A stretch of 64,000 bases of DNA from DASYKS01 sp031404815 (GCA_031404815.1 JANNIH010000088.1:93652-157651), one strand, 5' to 3'. Positions 34,666 through 43,863 are shown, counted from the stretch's first letter. Notes: generated from the sequence alone by a model not told the origin. Numbers and translations are program-made.

Positions 34666-36956
34666 GCGGGCCGCTCCTTGCGACGCAGCCACCAAGTCGC
34701 CAACAGCGCGAGCGGCGTGATCGCAGCGCCCGCTCCGAGCCCAGGCGCCTGGTGGCGCAGCTCGACCTCGCGAGCAGCAGTCGTACCGGCCGGCAGCTCG
34801 ACCGCGAGCGCCGTCCCCTGATCGGTCGCTTCAACCGGCAGCGTCGTCTCGCGCCCGTCGGCCCGCAAGACGGCCTGCCAACCGCGCTCCCAGGTCTCCG
34901 CGACGATCAGGCGCTGCGGCGCCGCGCCCTGCACCCCGATTCGCCAGCGACCCGGCTCCGCGGCCTCGACCGTCAAGCCGTCGGTAGATCCGTCCGCCCG
35001 GCGCACCGTCGGAAACGCCGTCGGCCGCTCCCAGACCTGGGCGTCGGCCCCGGCGTAGGCCAACCGCCAGCCCGGCACGGGAGCCGCTTCGTCCGTGCCG
35101 CCGAGCACCCAGCGCACACCCCAACGATCGAGTTCCCGGGCACCCCACTGTTCGATCGGCCGCAGGTAGACCGCGTCGTAGGTTCCGAGCGCGCCGTAGG
35201 CCCGCTCGAAGCTCGCCAGTTTGACCGGATCGTCCCCGCGCAAATCGCGCAGGCCATAGACCATTCCCGCGTTCGGCCGCAGCTGCTCGCCGAGCGCCGC
35301 CACCCGATCCGGCTTGCCTTCTAGAAAACGGACCGCCCCGGTCTCCGGATAGAAGCGGGAGAACGACAGCCCGGGCACAATCCGCCCATGGGCGATCAAC
35401 AGATCGAGCGAGAGAATCACCGGCAGGGCAAACACCACCCGCCAACGCGCCGCGGCCGGCAGCTTCAAAGAGAACGCCGCCAGAAGCACCAGCCCCGAGG
35501 CGACCAAGGTCCAGGCGATCTGGCCGTCGGCCAATCCACGCTCGCGGATCGCTCCTCCGAGGGCGAGCCACGCCGCCGTGAGCATCCCTAAAACGACCGC
35601 CCCCCCGAGGATCAGGCCGCGCCCCTTGCCGGCCAACCAGCGATCGATCCCCACCGCCCCGAGCAGCGGCAGGCCGAGCTCGAGGCCGAAGATCAGCCGA
35701 TGATGCGCCGCCCGGCCGAGGAGCGGCAGAGCCGTAAGCAGGTCGTGAACCCCCGGCAGGTGGTAGGCGCTCAAGGTACAGAACGCGACGATGCAAGCGA
35801 GGGCCAGCACCCGCCGATCCTGGCGCCAGCCGGAGAGCCCCGCCACCGCGAACGGCAGGGCGAGCGCCCCGACATAGACCGCGGTCGCCGAATAGTTGAA
35901 CGGCCCCCACCAACTGCCGAGCGCCGGATGGCCATAGAGCTGCGGCAACACCAACCGGAGCGGCTGCAGGAGGAGCAGGCCGAGGGGAGGGGCACCGGCC
36001 GGAGCCGCCACCGCGCCCGCCCACTTGCTGGTCGCGGGCAGGAGGAGAGCGAGCGGCAGAATCTGCACCGCCGCGATTCCCGCCGCGAGCGCCCACGCGC
36101 CGACGAACCGGCCCCAGGTGGGAAGCATCCGCGCGACGGACCCCCGCAGCAGCAGATAGAGCGCCGCGAGCAGCGCGGTGTGCGCCGAGGTTTCCGGGTG
36201 GCCGCCGAGCAGCTGAAGCCCGGCACAAAGCGCGAGGGTGGCACCGCCCGATCGCCCGGCGGCGAGCCGCTCGACCGCCCAGAGCACCCAGGGGACGAGC
36301 GCGAGCGCATTGCCCATGGGGAACAGCAGGAAGCTGACCAGCATGCCGGAGAGGGGAAAGGCAATCGTGGCCCAGAGCGCCGCCGGCCGCGACACACCCA
36401 GCTCGCGCGCGAAGAGCCAGGCGCCGCAGCCGGCGAGGACGATGCGCAGCCAAGGGAGGACGACAAACCCGATCTGGAGAGGAAGGAGAACGAAGATCAG
36501 GTGGAGCGGAAAGAGCGGTGCCGACTGTCCATTGGCCCAAAACGGCGCGCCCGCGAACGAATAGGGGTTCCAGGTGGGGAGCCGGCCGGCGATGAGCTCG
36601 CGCTTCAGAAACACCAGCCAGGGCTGGATCTGGAACGTCACGTCGCGCAGCACCGGATTGCCCGGCAGGCCGGCGAGCGCCGCTTCGCTCCCAGCCCAAG
36701 GCGCCACCGCCCGCAGATCCGCCCCGGGGCTCGCAATGCCATCGGGAAGCTTGAGCGCCGGGGCGAGCAGCGCAATCCCCAGCCACCCCGCCACGAACCA
36801 AGGAATGCGCAGCTCGCCGAGCCGAGCCCGCAGCCCCGTTTCGTCGGCCGTCTTCCCCGACGCTTCTTCGTCGTTCTTACCACTGCGCCCCGGCCAGAGC
36901 AGCGGCACGAGTCCCGCGAGCGCGAGCAGCGGCAACGCCGGATTGACCGGAATCAA
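34662..36956 (-). CDS. YfhO-family polytopic membrane protein (GT-C-like)
   Basis: A 764-residue protein with roughly a dozen membrane helices in its first 520 residues. After the first helix come the conserved loop segments PWLVFLKRELIAGRLPTWNPYSFAGAPFWANGQSAPLFPLH and HPETSAHTALLAALY, with AHHRLIFGLELGLPLLGAVG later. The soluble C-terminal domain carries a Trp-rich stretch (ETWERGWQAVLRADG), then a last helix. YfhO proteins are linked to glycosylation of lipoteichoic acid or other surface polymers. Start is TTG 36956, overlapping the stop of the upstream GT2 as TTGA; the frame continues to 37205 but that part is not this gene. Confidence 0.85.
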   Translation of the reverse strand: MIPVNPALPLLALAGLVPLLWPGRSGKNDEEASGKTADETGLRARLGELRIPWFVAGWLGIALLAPALKLPDGIASPGADLRAVAPWAGSEAALAGLPGNPVLRDVTFQIQPWLVFLKRELIAGRLPTWNPYSFAGAPFWANGQSAPLFPLHLIFVLLPLQIGFVVLPWLRIVLAGCGAWLFARELGVSRPAALWATIAFPLSGMLVSFLLFPMGNALALVPWVLWAVERLAAGRSGGATLALCAGLQLLGGHPETSAHTALLAALYLLLRGSVARMLPTWGRFVGAWALAAGIAAVQILPLALLLPATSKWAGAVAAPAGAPPLGLLLLQPLRLVLPQLYGHPALGSWWGPFNYSATAVYVGALALPFAVAGLSGWRQDRRVLALACIVAFCTLSAYHLPGVHDLLTALPLLGRAAHHRLIFGLELGLPLLGAVGIDRWLAGKGRGLILGGAVVLGMLTAAWLALGGAIRERGLADGQIAWTLVASGLVLLAAFSLKLPAAARWRVVFALPVILSLDLLIAHGRIVPGLSFSRFYPETGAVRFLEGKPDRVAALGEQLRPNAGMVYGLRDLRGDDPVKLASFERAYGALGTYDAVYLRPIEQWGARELDRWGVRWVLGGTDEAAPVPGWRLAYAGADAQVWERPTAFPTVRRADGSTDGLTVEAAEPGRWRIGVQGAAPQRLIVAETWERGWQAVLRADGRETTLPVEATDQGTALAVELPAGTTAAREVELRHQAPGLGAGAAITPLALLATWWLRRKERPA

Positions 36957-37714
36957 ACGCCGCCCCGCCGTCTCGGACGGCGCCGCAGGCGCATCAGGAC
37001 GACATCCCGGAGGGCCGAAAACGCCGCGCGCATCGGATCGACTTTCGACGCGATGGAATTCACCCAGATCACCCCGACCTCTGCGATTCGCAGGCCGCGC
37101 TTCTTGGCGAGCCAGAGCAGCTCGACGTCGTAGGCAAAGCCGTCGATCGTCAAGTCCGCGGCGAGCGAGCGCGCCGCTTGGCCGTCGAACAGCTTGAAGC
37201 CGCACTGGGTGTCCGCGATCCCGCGCACCGCGAACAGGCGGATGACTTTGTTGCCCGCCTTGCCCAACAGGACGCGGTAGAACGGCTGCCGCTCGCGAAT
37301 ATCGGCGCCGGCGATCGCGCGGCTGCCGATCGCGATCTCCGCTCCTTGGAAGTACCCCTCGAGCTTCTCGAGCTCTTCGATCGGTGTGGAGAAATCGGCG
37401 TCCGAGACGAGCACCCGCGCGCCCACGGTGGCGAGCAGACCGGCTTTGACCGCCGCCCCCTTGCCCCGGTTCTGCGGCAACCGGATCACCCGCACGCCCT
37501 GACCTTCGAACGCCGAGGCGACCGCAACCGTCCGATCTTTGCTGCCGTCGTCGGCGACCAGGATCTCGAACTTCTCCCCGGTCCGGGCTTGCCGGGCCGC
37601 GAGGTAGGCGATCGCCCGCCTCAGGCTCGGCCCCAGCCGCTCTTCCTCGTTGTAGGCGGGAATCACCAACGAGAGCGCCACCGGGGCGCCGGGGTCACCT
37701 TGGGGGTCGGTCAT
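36953..37714 (-). CDS. Dolichyl/undecaprenyl-phosphate glycosyltransferase (GT2, DPM1/ALG5-like)
   Basis: A 253-residue GT-A enzyme, first gene of the glycan operon. Signature segments are LSLVIPAYNEEERLGPSL, ILVADDGSKDRT, LPQNRGKGAAVKAGLLA, VLVSDADFSTPIEEL and ADTQCGFKLFDG, then YDVELLWLAKKRGLRIAEVGVIW. This is typical of polyprenyl-phosphate glucosyl or mannosyl transferases that supply lipid-linked monosaccharides to GT-C enzymes; the YfhO protein encoded next is a natural acceptor of that product. Its ATG lies 73 bp from the divergent methyltransferase gene. Confidence 0.9.
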   Translation of the reverse strand: MTDPQGDPGAPVALSLVIPAYNEEERLGPSLRRAIAYLAARQARTGEKFEILVADDGSKDRTVAVASAFEGQGVRVIRLPQNRGKGAAVKAGLLATVGARVLVSDADFSTPIEELEKLEGYFQGAEIAIGSRAIAGADIRERQPFYRVLLGKAGNKVIRLFAVRGIADTQCGFKLFDGQAARSLAADLTIDGFAYDVELLWLAKKRGLRIAEVGVIWVNSIASKVDPMRAAFSALRDVVLMRLRRRPRRRGGV

Positions 37715-37772
37715 ATCGGACCGATTCTAATGCCCCGGACGCTCTCGCCGCCCTCGCGTACGATGCACGCAC

Positions 37773-37778
37773 TAGAAT
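37773..37778 (+). promoter_or_regulatory. -10 hexamer TAGAAT, leaderless promoter
   Basis: TAGAAT ends 9 nt before the ATG of the methyltransferase at 37788, without a ribosome binding site; same geometry as at 5549 and 17972. Confidence 0.5.
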
Positions 37779-37787
37779 CTCTCTCCC

Positions 37788-38948
37788 ATGCCCTCGCTCT
37801 CGATCCTCAAGGCACTCGACCCGGAGAGCGCCGGCTCCCCGGAGTTTCGCTATCTGCTCGCCCATCTTCTCCTCGAAGCGCGGCGCGCCTTCGATGCCGT
37901 CTACCTGATCGAAAACCCGACCGCGCCGCCCGACCGCGACACCGACGCCTACCTACTGCTCGGCCCCCAGAACCTCATGCTCGGCGCCGCAAGCTTCGGC
38001 GCGATGCGTGAGAAGCTGGCCCAGGGGGCAACCGAGGTGCGGCCGGTGCGCCTAGCCGACGCCGGGATCGCGCTCTCCGAGCCGATCTACACCCTCTCCG
38101 GTTTCGAGCGGGTCGAAGCGCGGTTCCTGGCGGCGACCGCGCCGGAATCCAGATCGGTGCCCCCTTCGCACCTGCCGGTGACGCTGCTCTCGGCCGAAGC
38201 GTTTCGCGAGCGGCTCACCCGCTTGCCGCTCGAACGGCTGCTGCGCGATCCGGAAGCGTTCACCGCTCCAACTTCGGGCGGCATGGCATGCGCCATCGCG
38301 TGCGTCGGCCTCTACCACGAGTTCATCGACTATTACGGGGAGGTGCGCGAAGACGTCGTGCCGTTCCTGCCGGTGGGGGTGAGCGACGTGCTCGAAGTCG
38401 GCTGCGGGCGCGGGGTGACCGGTTCCTATCTCCAGAGCCGGCTCGGCTGTCGGGTCACCGGGGTCGAACTCCACCCAGAGGTGGCCGCCGACGCGGCGAC
38501 CCGGCTCCACGCCGTGTTGGTCGGCGACCTCCAGACACTCGACATCGCCGATCGCTTCGACGCCGTGCTCGGCTGCGAGATCGTGGAGCACCTGCCCGAA
38601 GCGGCGGCGTTTCTAGCCCGCGCCCGCGAGCTGATCCGGCCGGGCGGCCGGATCGTCCTGTCGATCCCGAACGTCGGCCACTGGTCGGTGGTGGAAGATC
38701 TGCTCGCCGGCCGCTGGGACTATCTGCCGATCGGCCTGCTCTGCTACACCCACTATCGGTTTTTCACCGCCAAGACCCTCGACGACTGGCTCCGCCGCGC
38801 CGGCTGGCAACGCTTCGAAATCCACCCCCAGACCACCGAACTCCCCGAGCGCTTCCTTCGCCTCGCCGAAGCCGCCGCCCCCTTGGGCTTTCCGCTCGAC
38901 CGAGAGAGCCTGTCGACCAAGGGGTTCTACGCGGTGCTCGAAGGCTAG
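37788..38948 (+). CDS. Class I SAM-dependent methyltransferase with N-terminal extension
   Basis: A 386-residue protein. The C-terminal half is a Rossmann methyltransferase: VLEVGCGRGVTGSYLQSRLGCRVTGVELHPEVA, DAVLGCEIVEHLPEAAAFLARARELIRPGGRIVLSIPNVGHW, and HYRFFTAKTLDDWLRRAGW. This is the pattern seen in sugar- and lipid-tailoring O-methyltransferases. The N-terminal about 180 residues are of unknown type, beginning SLSILKALDPESAGSPEFRYLLAH. It is divergent from the glycan operon and may act on the same polymer. Its stop codon overlaps that of the convergent DUF456 gene at CTAG. Confidence 0.85.
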   Translation: MPSLSILKALDPESAGSPEFRYLLAHLLLEARRAFDAVYLIENPTAPPDRDTDAYLLLGPQNLMLGAASFGAMREKLAQGATEVRPVRLADAGIALSEPIYTLSGFERVEARFLAATAPESRSVPPSHLPVTLLSAEAFRERLTRLPLERLLRDPEAFTAPTSGGMACAIACVGLYHEFIDYYGEVREDVVPFLPVGVSDVLEVGCGRGVTGSYLQSRLGCRVTGVELHPEVAADAATRLHAVLVGDLQTLDIADRFDAVLGCEIVEHLPEAAAFLARARELIRPGGRIVLSIPNVGHWSVVEDLLAGRWDYLPIGLLCYTHYRFFTAKTLDDWLRRAGWQRFEIHPQTTELPERFLRLAEAAAPLGFPLDRESLSTKGFYAVLEG

Positions 38949-39424
38949 ATCACATACGCAAAAATAAACAACCCGAGCATGGTGAACGCGAGCGCGATTT
39001 TGGCCGCGGCGCCGAACAGGATGCCGAGCCAGGTGGCGAGGCCTACCTTGCCGGCGCGCTCCCAGCTGCGGAGGGTGAAGTACTCGCCCACCACCGCGCC
39101 GAGGAACGGCCCGAGGAACAGCCCGGGCAGGCCGAAGAAGAGGCCTACGAAAGCGCCGACGAACGAGCCCGCGATCGCGAGCCGGCTGGCCCCGGCTTTT
39201 TTTGCTCCCAGGCTCGACGCGAAGACGTCGACCGCGAGCGACGCGGCGGTTAGAAGCGCGAGCAGGGTGAGCGGAAACCAGCCGACTTTGGTGAAGCCGT
39301 CCGCCCAGGCCGCGAGCAGGAGGCCCACGAACACCAGGGGCGTCCCGGGCAGAGCCGGCAGCACGGTCCCGGCGAAGCCGACCAGAATGAACGCGACGGC
39401 GGCAACCCAGAGGAATGGGCTCAT
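38945..39424 (-). CDS. DUF456 membrane protein
   Basis: A 159-residue hydrophobic protein matching DUF456. It has about four to five membrane helices with the conserved Gly-rich turns GFAGTVLPALPGTPLVFVGLLLAAW, GAFVGLFFGLPGLFLGPFLGAVVGEY and GILFGAAAKIALAFTMLGLF. Function unknown; glycine-zipper-like repeats suggest tight helix packing. The start ATG 39424 overlaps the stop of the hotdog gene as ATGA, so the two are co-transcribed. Confidence 0.85.
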   Translation of the reverse strand: MSPFLWVAAVAFILVGFAGTVLPALPGTPLVFVGLLLAAWADGFTKVGWFPLTLLALLTAASLAVDVFASSLGAKKAGASRLAIAGSFVGAFVGLFFGLPGLFLGPFLGAVVGEYFTLRSWERAGKVGLATWLGILFGAAAKIALAFTMLGLFIFAYVI

Positions 39425-40311
39425 GATGTTCCCTCCGCAATCCAAGTGCTGATCGTCCCGGAAACCAAGAGTCGCCCTTCTCGCTCGACACGGATCAAGT
39501 AGATCGAGAGCGGCGGCGCGCTGCCCACCGGCACGACGAAGACGTCGAGCGGCACGCTCACCGGCAAGGTTCGCACGTAGCAGCGCGCCTGGCGGATCGC
39601 GACCAGGTAGCCGACGCGGGGACCGGCTGGGTCACCCTCCCGGCCGAGCGCCTCGACCAGGGCGGCGGTCTGGGCGGCGATCTCGAGCCCCAGATAGGAG
39701 GGCGCGATGGCCCCGAGCGCGAAGGCGCTGTCGGGCGGAACGATCCCCCGGGCTCGCGCACCACCCGGGCCGCGCGCCACCAGGCTCTCGACCAAGAGAG
39801 CCGGCGGAACGTGCGGCACCCAACCCCGAGCGGGGATCGGCGCCGGTAGAGTTTCGAGACCGACTGCACCGCCCGGCCCCGCTCCGAGTGTCTGCGGCTC
39901 GTCCGACCGGTCCGGTTCTTCCCGTTCTCCTGGTTCTTCCAACACCGCGCGAAACGTTCCACCGCTCACGATGCCCCCTTCGGCCCGAATCTCGAACCGG
40001 CGGCTGCCGCTTGTCCCCGGAGCCCCGAGCCGGAGCGATAGCCGATCGCCCGGCCCGACGGTGCGGCGCAGGCGAAGGCCCGAGATCCAGGTGATCGAGG
40101 GCGAACCGGCGACCGCACCACTCGCGAGGGCAAGCCCCTGCTCGGCCAGCGCGAGTTGGGCCACGGCGGGGAGGATCGGCCGGCCGGGGAAGTGACCGCG
40201 GAACGCGGGGCTCTCCGCCGGGACCTCGACCGAGAACAACGTCTCCTCGGCCATCTCCTCACGGTCGAGCCAGTGAAAGCCGAGGTCGGGGCGCTCCGAA
40301 TGCTGGCTCAT
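39421..40311 (-). CDS. Double hotdog-fold protein (FabZ/ApeI-like)
   Basis: A 296-residue protein with two probable hotdog domains. The first carries FRGHFPGRPILPAVAQLALAEQGLAL, the beta-hydroxyacyl-ACP dehydratase signature with its conserved His, then WISGLRLRRTVGPGDRLSLRL. After a linker (residues about 120-150) the second half has WVPHVPPALLVESLVA and APSYLGLEIAAQTAALVEALG, as in FabA/ApeP-like partners. A linked pair of this sort suggests dehydration of 3-hydroxyacyl chains in a specialised lipid or aryl-polyene-like pathway, but no ketosynthase is nearby. ATG 40311 has no Shine-Dalgarno; TACCCT lies 8 nt upstream. Confidence 0.7.
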   Translation of the reverse strand: MSQHSERPDLGFHWLDREEMAEETLFSVEVPAESPAFRGHFPGRPILPAVAQLALAEQGLALASGAVAGSPSITWISGLRLRRTVGPGDRLSLRLGAPGTSGSRRFEIRAEGGIVSGGTFRAVLEEPGEREEPDRSDEPQTLGAGPGGAVGLETLPAPIPARGWVPHVPPALLVESLVARGPGGARARGIVPPDSAFALGAIAPSYLGLEIAAQTAALVEALGREGDPAGPRVGYLVAIRQARCYVRTLPVSVPLDVFVVPVGSAPPLSIYLIRVEREGRLLVSGTISTWIAEGTS

Positions 40312-40476
40312 GTCACCGAGGGTACGGACGATTCCCGCCGCGGTCAAATCGCCCGGGGCGCCGCCGCTCGCCGTCGAGGCCGTCCACTGCTAGGATCGCG
40401 GCATCGAACGCGGCCACCCTCCGGTTTTCTACTGCTGTCACCCATGGGAACCTCGCGTTCAGGAGACCTCACCGCA

Positions 40477-42456
40477 ATGGAAACAGGTCACTCCGAGAGT
40501 CCTGCCGCCCCGGCGGGCAAGGACTCCGTTGGCGGGACGGCGCGCGTTGTCGCCCCGCCCCACCCTCCCCATTCCAGCAAACCCTGGTTCCCGCTCGCGA
40601 TCGGCGCCTTGGGCGTCGTCTATGGCGACATCGGCACCAGCCCGCTCTACGCCCTGCGCGAATGTTTCCACGGCGCGCATGCCCTGCCACTCAACCGCGC
40701 CAACGTGTTCGGCATCCTGTCGCTGATTTTTTGGTCGCTGCTGATCGTCATCTCGGTCAAGTACCTCCTGTTCGTGATGCGTGCGGACAACCGCGGCGAG
40801 GGGGGAATCCTGGCGCTCATCTCGCTTGTTCCGCTCAAACTGCGCGATGGCAAGTACGGCTTTTTCCTCGTGGCCTTGGCGATGTTCGGCGCCGCGCTGC
40901 TCTACGGCGACGGCATGATCACGCCGGCGATCTCGGTGCTCTCGGCGGTCGAAGGTTTGAAGGTGGTCACTCCGGTGTTCGCGGATTGGGTGGTACCGAT
41001 CACGATCGCCATCCTGGTCGCGCTGTTCTTGATTCAGCGCCGCGGCACCGGCGGCATCGGCGCGATCTTCGGCCCGGTGATGCTGCTCTGGTTCGCCACC
41101 CTCGCGGTCTTGGGCGTCCTCGGAATCCTGCGCGACCCGTCGGTGATCGGGGCGATCGAGCCCTCCCACGCCCTCCAGTTCTTCCTGCGCAACCGGCTCG
41201 CCGGGTTCCTCATTCTCGGTTCGGTCTTCCTGGTCGTCACCGGCGGCGAAGCTCTCTACGCGGACATGGGTCACTTCGGCAAGAAGCCGATCAAGATCGC
41301 CTGGTTCGCGCTGGTCTTGCCGGCCCTGATGCTCAACTACTTCGGCCAGGGCGCGCTGTTGATCAGCCAGCCGAGCCTCGCCCGGCAAGAGCTGGTGGCC
41401 GCCAACCCGTTCTTCTACCTCGCCCCCGACCAGCCTTGGATCCTCTACACCCTCGTCGGTCTCGCCACTCTCGCAACGGTGATCGCGTCGCAGGCATTGA
41501 TCTCGGGTGCGTTTTCGCTCACCCGCCAGGCGATTCAGCTCGGCTACTGTCCGCGCCTGGAGATCGTCCACACCTCCGGCGAGGAGTACGGGCAGATCTA
41601 CGTCCCCGCGATCAACTGGATGCTCATGGTGTGCACGATCGGCCTGGTGATCGGGTTCAAGACCTCGACCGCGCTCGCCGCCGCCTACGGCATCGCGGTG
41701 ACCATGACGATGGTGATCACGACGTACCTCGCCAAAGTGGTCGCGCGCGAGGTCTGGGGCTGGAAGCGCCGGTGGCTGCTGCCGATGACCCTGTTCTTCA
41801 CAGTGATCGACCTGGCGTTTTTCGGCGCCAACATCGTCAAGGTGCACCTCGGCGGTTGGGTGCCCCTCGTGGTCGGAGCGGTGTTCTTCTTCCTGATGGC
41901 GACCTGGCGGCGCGGCCGACAGATCTTGGCGGAGCGGCTGGCCCGCCAGGCGCTGCCGTTCGCTTCGTTCGTCCAGGGCCTGCACCCGGAGACCCCGCCG
42001 CGCGTCCCCGGCACGGCGGTGTTCATGGCCCGCGATCCGGAAGCGACACCGACCTCGCTGCTGCACAATCTGAAGCACAACAAGGTGCTCCACGATCAAG
42101 TGATCCTGCTCACCATCGTGACCGAGGAGATCCCCGAGGTGCCGAAGAAGGAGCGGATCTCGGTCGACAGCTACGGTAAAGGTTGCTACCGCGTGATGGC
42201 CCGCTACGGCTTCATGCAGGACCCCTCGATCGCGAGCATGCTCGAAGGGATGCGCGCCCACGGCATCGACTTGAACATGATGAAGACGACGTTCTTCCTC
42301 GGCCGCGAAACCCTGATCCCCTCGAAGAAACCCGGCATGGCGATCTGGCGCGAGAAGATCTTTGCCACGATGTCCAGAAACGCCCTCCGCCCGACCGACT
42401 ACTTCCGCATCCCCGCCAACCGGGTGATCGAACTGGGGATGCAGGTAGAGCTGTAG
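40477..42456 (+). CDS. kup: Low-affinity potassium transporter Kup
   Basis: K+ uptake permease of about 659 residues with 12 membrane helices. The KUP signature is clear: LAIGALGVVYGDIGTSPLYALRECF in the first helix, MRADNRGEGGILAL, LLYGDGMITPAISVLSAVEGL, TGGEALYADMGHFGKKPI and GQGALLI. A C-terminal cytoplasmic domain follows (VFMARDPEATPTSLLHNLKHNKVLH to GMAIWREKIFATMSRNA). The start is uncertain: ATG 40477 follows AGGAG at 11 nt, while ATG 40444 adds 11 residues without a ribosome binding site. The N-terminal 40 residues are an unusual Pro/Ala-rich cytoplasmic lead. Confidence 0.93.
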   Translation: METGHSESPAAPAGKDSVGGTARVVAPPHPPHSSKPWFPLAIGALGVVYGDIGTSPLYALRECFHGAHALPLNRANVFGILSLIFWSLLIVISVKYLLFVMRADNRGEGGILALISLVPLKLRDGKYGFFLVALAMFGAALLYGDGMITPAISVLSAVEGLKVVTPVFADWVVPITIAILVALFLIQRRGTGGIGAIFGPVMLLWFATLAVLGVLGILRDPSVIGAIEPSHALQFFLRNRLAGFLILGSVFLVVTGGEALYADMGHFGKKPIKIAWFALVLPALMLNYFGQGALLISQPSLARQELVAANPFFYLAPDQPWILYTLVGLATLATVIASQALISGAFSLTRQAIQLGYCPRLEIVHTSGEEYGQIYVPAINWMLMVCTIGLVIGFKTSTALAAAYGIAVTMTMVITTYLAKVVAREVWGWKRRWLLPMTLFFTVIDLAFFGANIVKVHLGGWVPLVVGAVFFFLMATWRRGRQILAERLARQALPFASFVQGLHPETPPRVPGTAVFMARDPEATPTSLLHNLKHNKVLHDQVILLTIVTEEIPEVPKKERISVDSYGKGCYRVMARYGFMQDPSIASMLEGMRAHGIDLNMMKTTFFLGRETLIPSKKPGMAIWREKIFATMSRNALRPTDYFRIPANRVIELGMQVEL

Positions 42457-42888
42457 GGCCGGTCAGCGCGACCGGAGCGCCGGCTCAGGTTTTACCGACT
42501 CTCCCGCGTTCTTCAGCAGCTCTTTCGAGGGTCTCTCGGTTCAGCACAATCCTGTTCGGGTACTCACCCGTCGGGGCGTCTCCGGGTCAGCACGACCGGT
42601 GCCGCCCGCGTGGCAACCAAAAGGCCTTCCCTTCCCTGGTGGCTTGTGGTTGACACCGGTAGTCGTTGGGGCGTTGGAGACGCCCCGACGGCGGTGGACC
42701 CGGTTCTTTCGTGGTTGCGGACTGGGGGCGTCTCTACCCCTGCGGGTGGGTTGCCACGAAGGGACTCCGGCGCGAGGCCCGGAAAAGAGGTCTCTGTTCG
42801 CCCTCCACCCAACCGCGATACGATCGCCCCACCAACCGAACCACCGAACTCAAGCTACAGGACCAGGCATTTTTAGGGAGAATTTTCG
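42457..42888. other. Intergenic region with competing inverted repeats
   Basis: No gene is recognised in these 432 bp. The stretch 42568-42583 is exactly complementary to 42676-42691 (16 bp). 42725-42734 repeats ten bases of the first arm and can pair with 42677-42686 instead. 42609-42618 is complementary to 42749-42758. The pairings interleave, so they cannot all form as simple nested hairpins. AGGGAG lies before the ATG at 42889. The region could be a structured 5' leader of the surface-protein gene or a decayed repeat. Confidence 0.5.
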
Positions 42889-43830
42889 ATGCGCAAACTC
42901 TTTGTCCTCGGGACCCTGATCGCTCTTTCGGCGCCCGCCGTCTGGGGAGGAGCCGGAGTCACCGCCGACCTTTCGATCACCAAGACCGACGGCGCGCTCA
43001 CCTCGATCCCGGGCGGGTCGATCACCTACACGATCATCGCGTCGAATGCCGGACCGAGCAACGCGCCCGGGGCGGGGTTCGGGGATCTGTTCACCCCTCC
43101 GTTCGAGAACTGCACGTGGACGTGCGTCGGCCAACTCGGCGGCGTCTGCTCGGTGCCGGCCGGTGCGGGAGGCAATGCCAACCAATCGGTCGATCTGCCG
43201 GTCGGCGGCCAGGTGGTGGTGACGGCGACCTGCGACATCGCGTCGTCGGCCACGTTGTCGTTCTTCAACACCGCGACGATCACCTCGCCGCCGGGGTTCA
43301 ACGATCCGGTCGGCGTCAACAACTCGGCGACCGATGTGAACGGGTTGAACCCGGAGGCCGATCTCACGATCACCAAGACCGACGGCACCGCCACCTTCGA
43401 ACCGGGCGGATCGACCACTTACACGATCGTGGCGAGCAACGCCGGACCGTCCGACGCACCGGGCGCCGCGGTGGTCGATACCTTCCCCGCCTCGCTCACC
43501 TGCAATTGGACCTGTGTGGGTGCCGGCGGCGGAACCTGCACGGCAGCCGGTGCGGGCAACATCAACGACGGGGTGAACCTCCCCGCGGGCGGAACCGCCA
43601 CCTATACCGCGAACTGCTCGATCGCGCCCGGCACGCCCGCGCCGCTGGTGAACACGGCGACGATCAACTCACCCCCGACGATTCCCGATCCGGTGCCGGG
43701 CAACGGCAGCGCGACCGACACCAACGGCCTTTCCGTGCTCGCGATCCCGACGCTCGACATCCTGGGCCTCGCCGCCCTCGCAAGCGGCTTGGGGCTGATG
43801 GCCGCCCGACGGCTGCGGCGGCGGCGCTGA
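42889..43830 (+). CDS. Exported DUF11-repeat protein with IPTL-CTERM-like sorting tail
   Basis: A 313-residue surface or exported protein. The signal peptide RKLFVLGTLIALSAPAVWGG is followed by two DUF11 (CARDB-like) beta-sandwich repeats. Each begins ADLSITKTDG / ADLTITKTDG, has YTIxASNAGPSxAPGA, a CxWTCVG cysteine pair, a Gly-rich turn, and ends NTATITSPP / NTATINSPP. The C-terminus IPTLDILGLAALASGLGLMAARRLRRRR resembles the IPTL-CTERM tripartite signal (motif, helix, Arg cluster) recognised by exosortase-like systems. Repeats are adhesin-like but the ligand is unknown. An exosortase is not in the window. Confidence 0.85.
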   Translation: MRKLFVLGTLIALSAPAVWGGAGVTADLSITKTDGALTSIPGGSITYTIIASNAGPSNAPGAGFGDLFTPPFENCTWTCVGQLGGVCSVPAGAGGNANQSVDLPVGGQVVVTATCDIASSATLSFFNTATITSPPGFNDPVGVNNSATDVNGLNPEADLTITKTDGTATFEPGGSTTYTIVASNAGPSDAPGAAVVDTFPASLTCNWTCVGAGGGTCTAAGAGNINDGVNLPAGGTATYTANCSIAPGTPAPLVNTATINSPPTIPDPVPGNGSATDTNGLSVLAIPTLDILGLAALASGLGLMAARRLRRRR

Positions 43831-43849
43831 TCCGCCCGACGCCACCCGA

Positions 43850-43863
43850 GCCCTGAGCGAAGT
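43850..43863. repeat. Half copy of the REP-like element
   Basis: GCCCTGAGCGAAGT is the exact complement of the right half of the element at 16782-16803. It lies in the short gap between two convergent genes. Confidence 0.45.

Noticed and set aside
40459..42261. 600-codon frame antisense to kup
   Set aside because: Translation is His/Asp/Arg-rich low-complexity typical of the opposite strand of a membrane protein gene.
42889..43830. DUF11 protein as a toxin or enzyme
   Set aside because: Both repeats are structural beta-sandwich modules with no catalytic motif.
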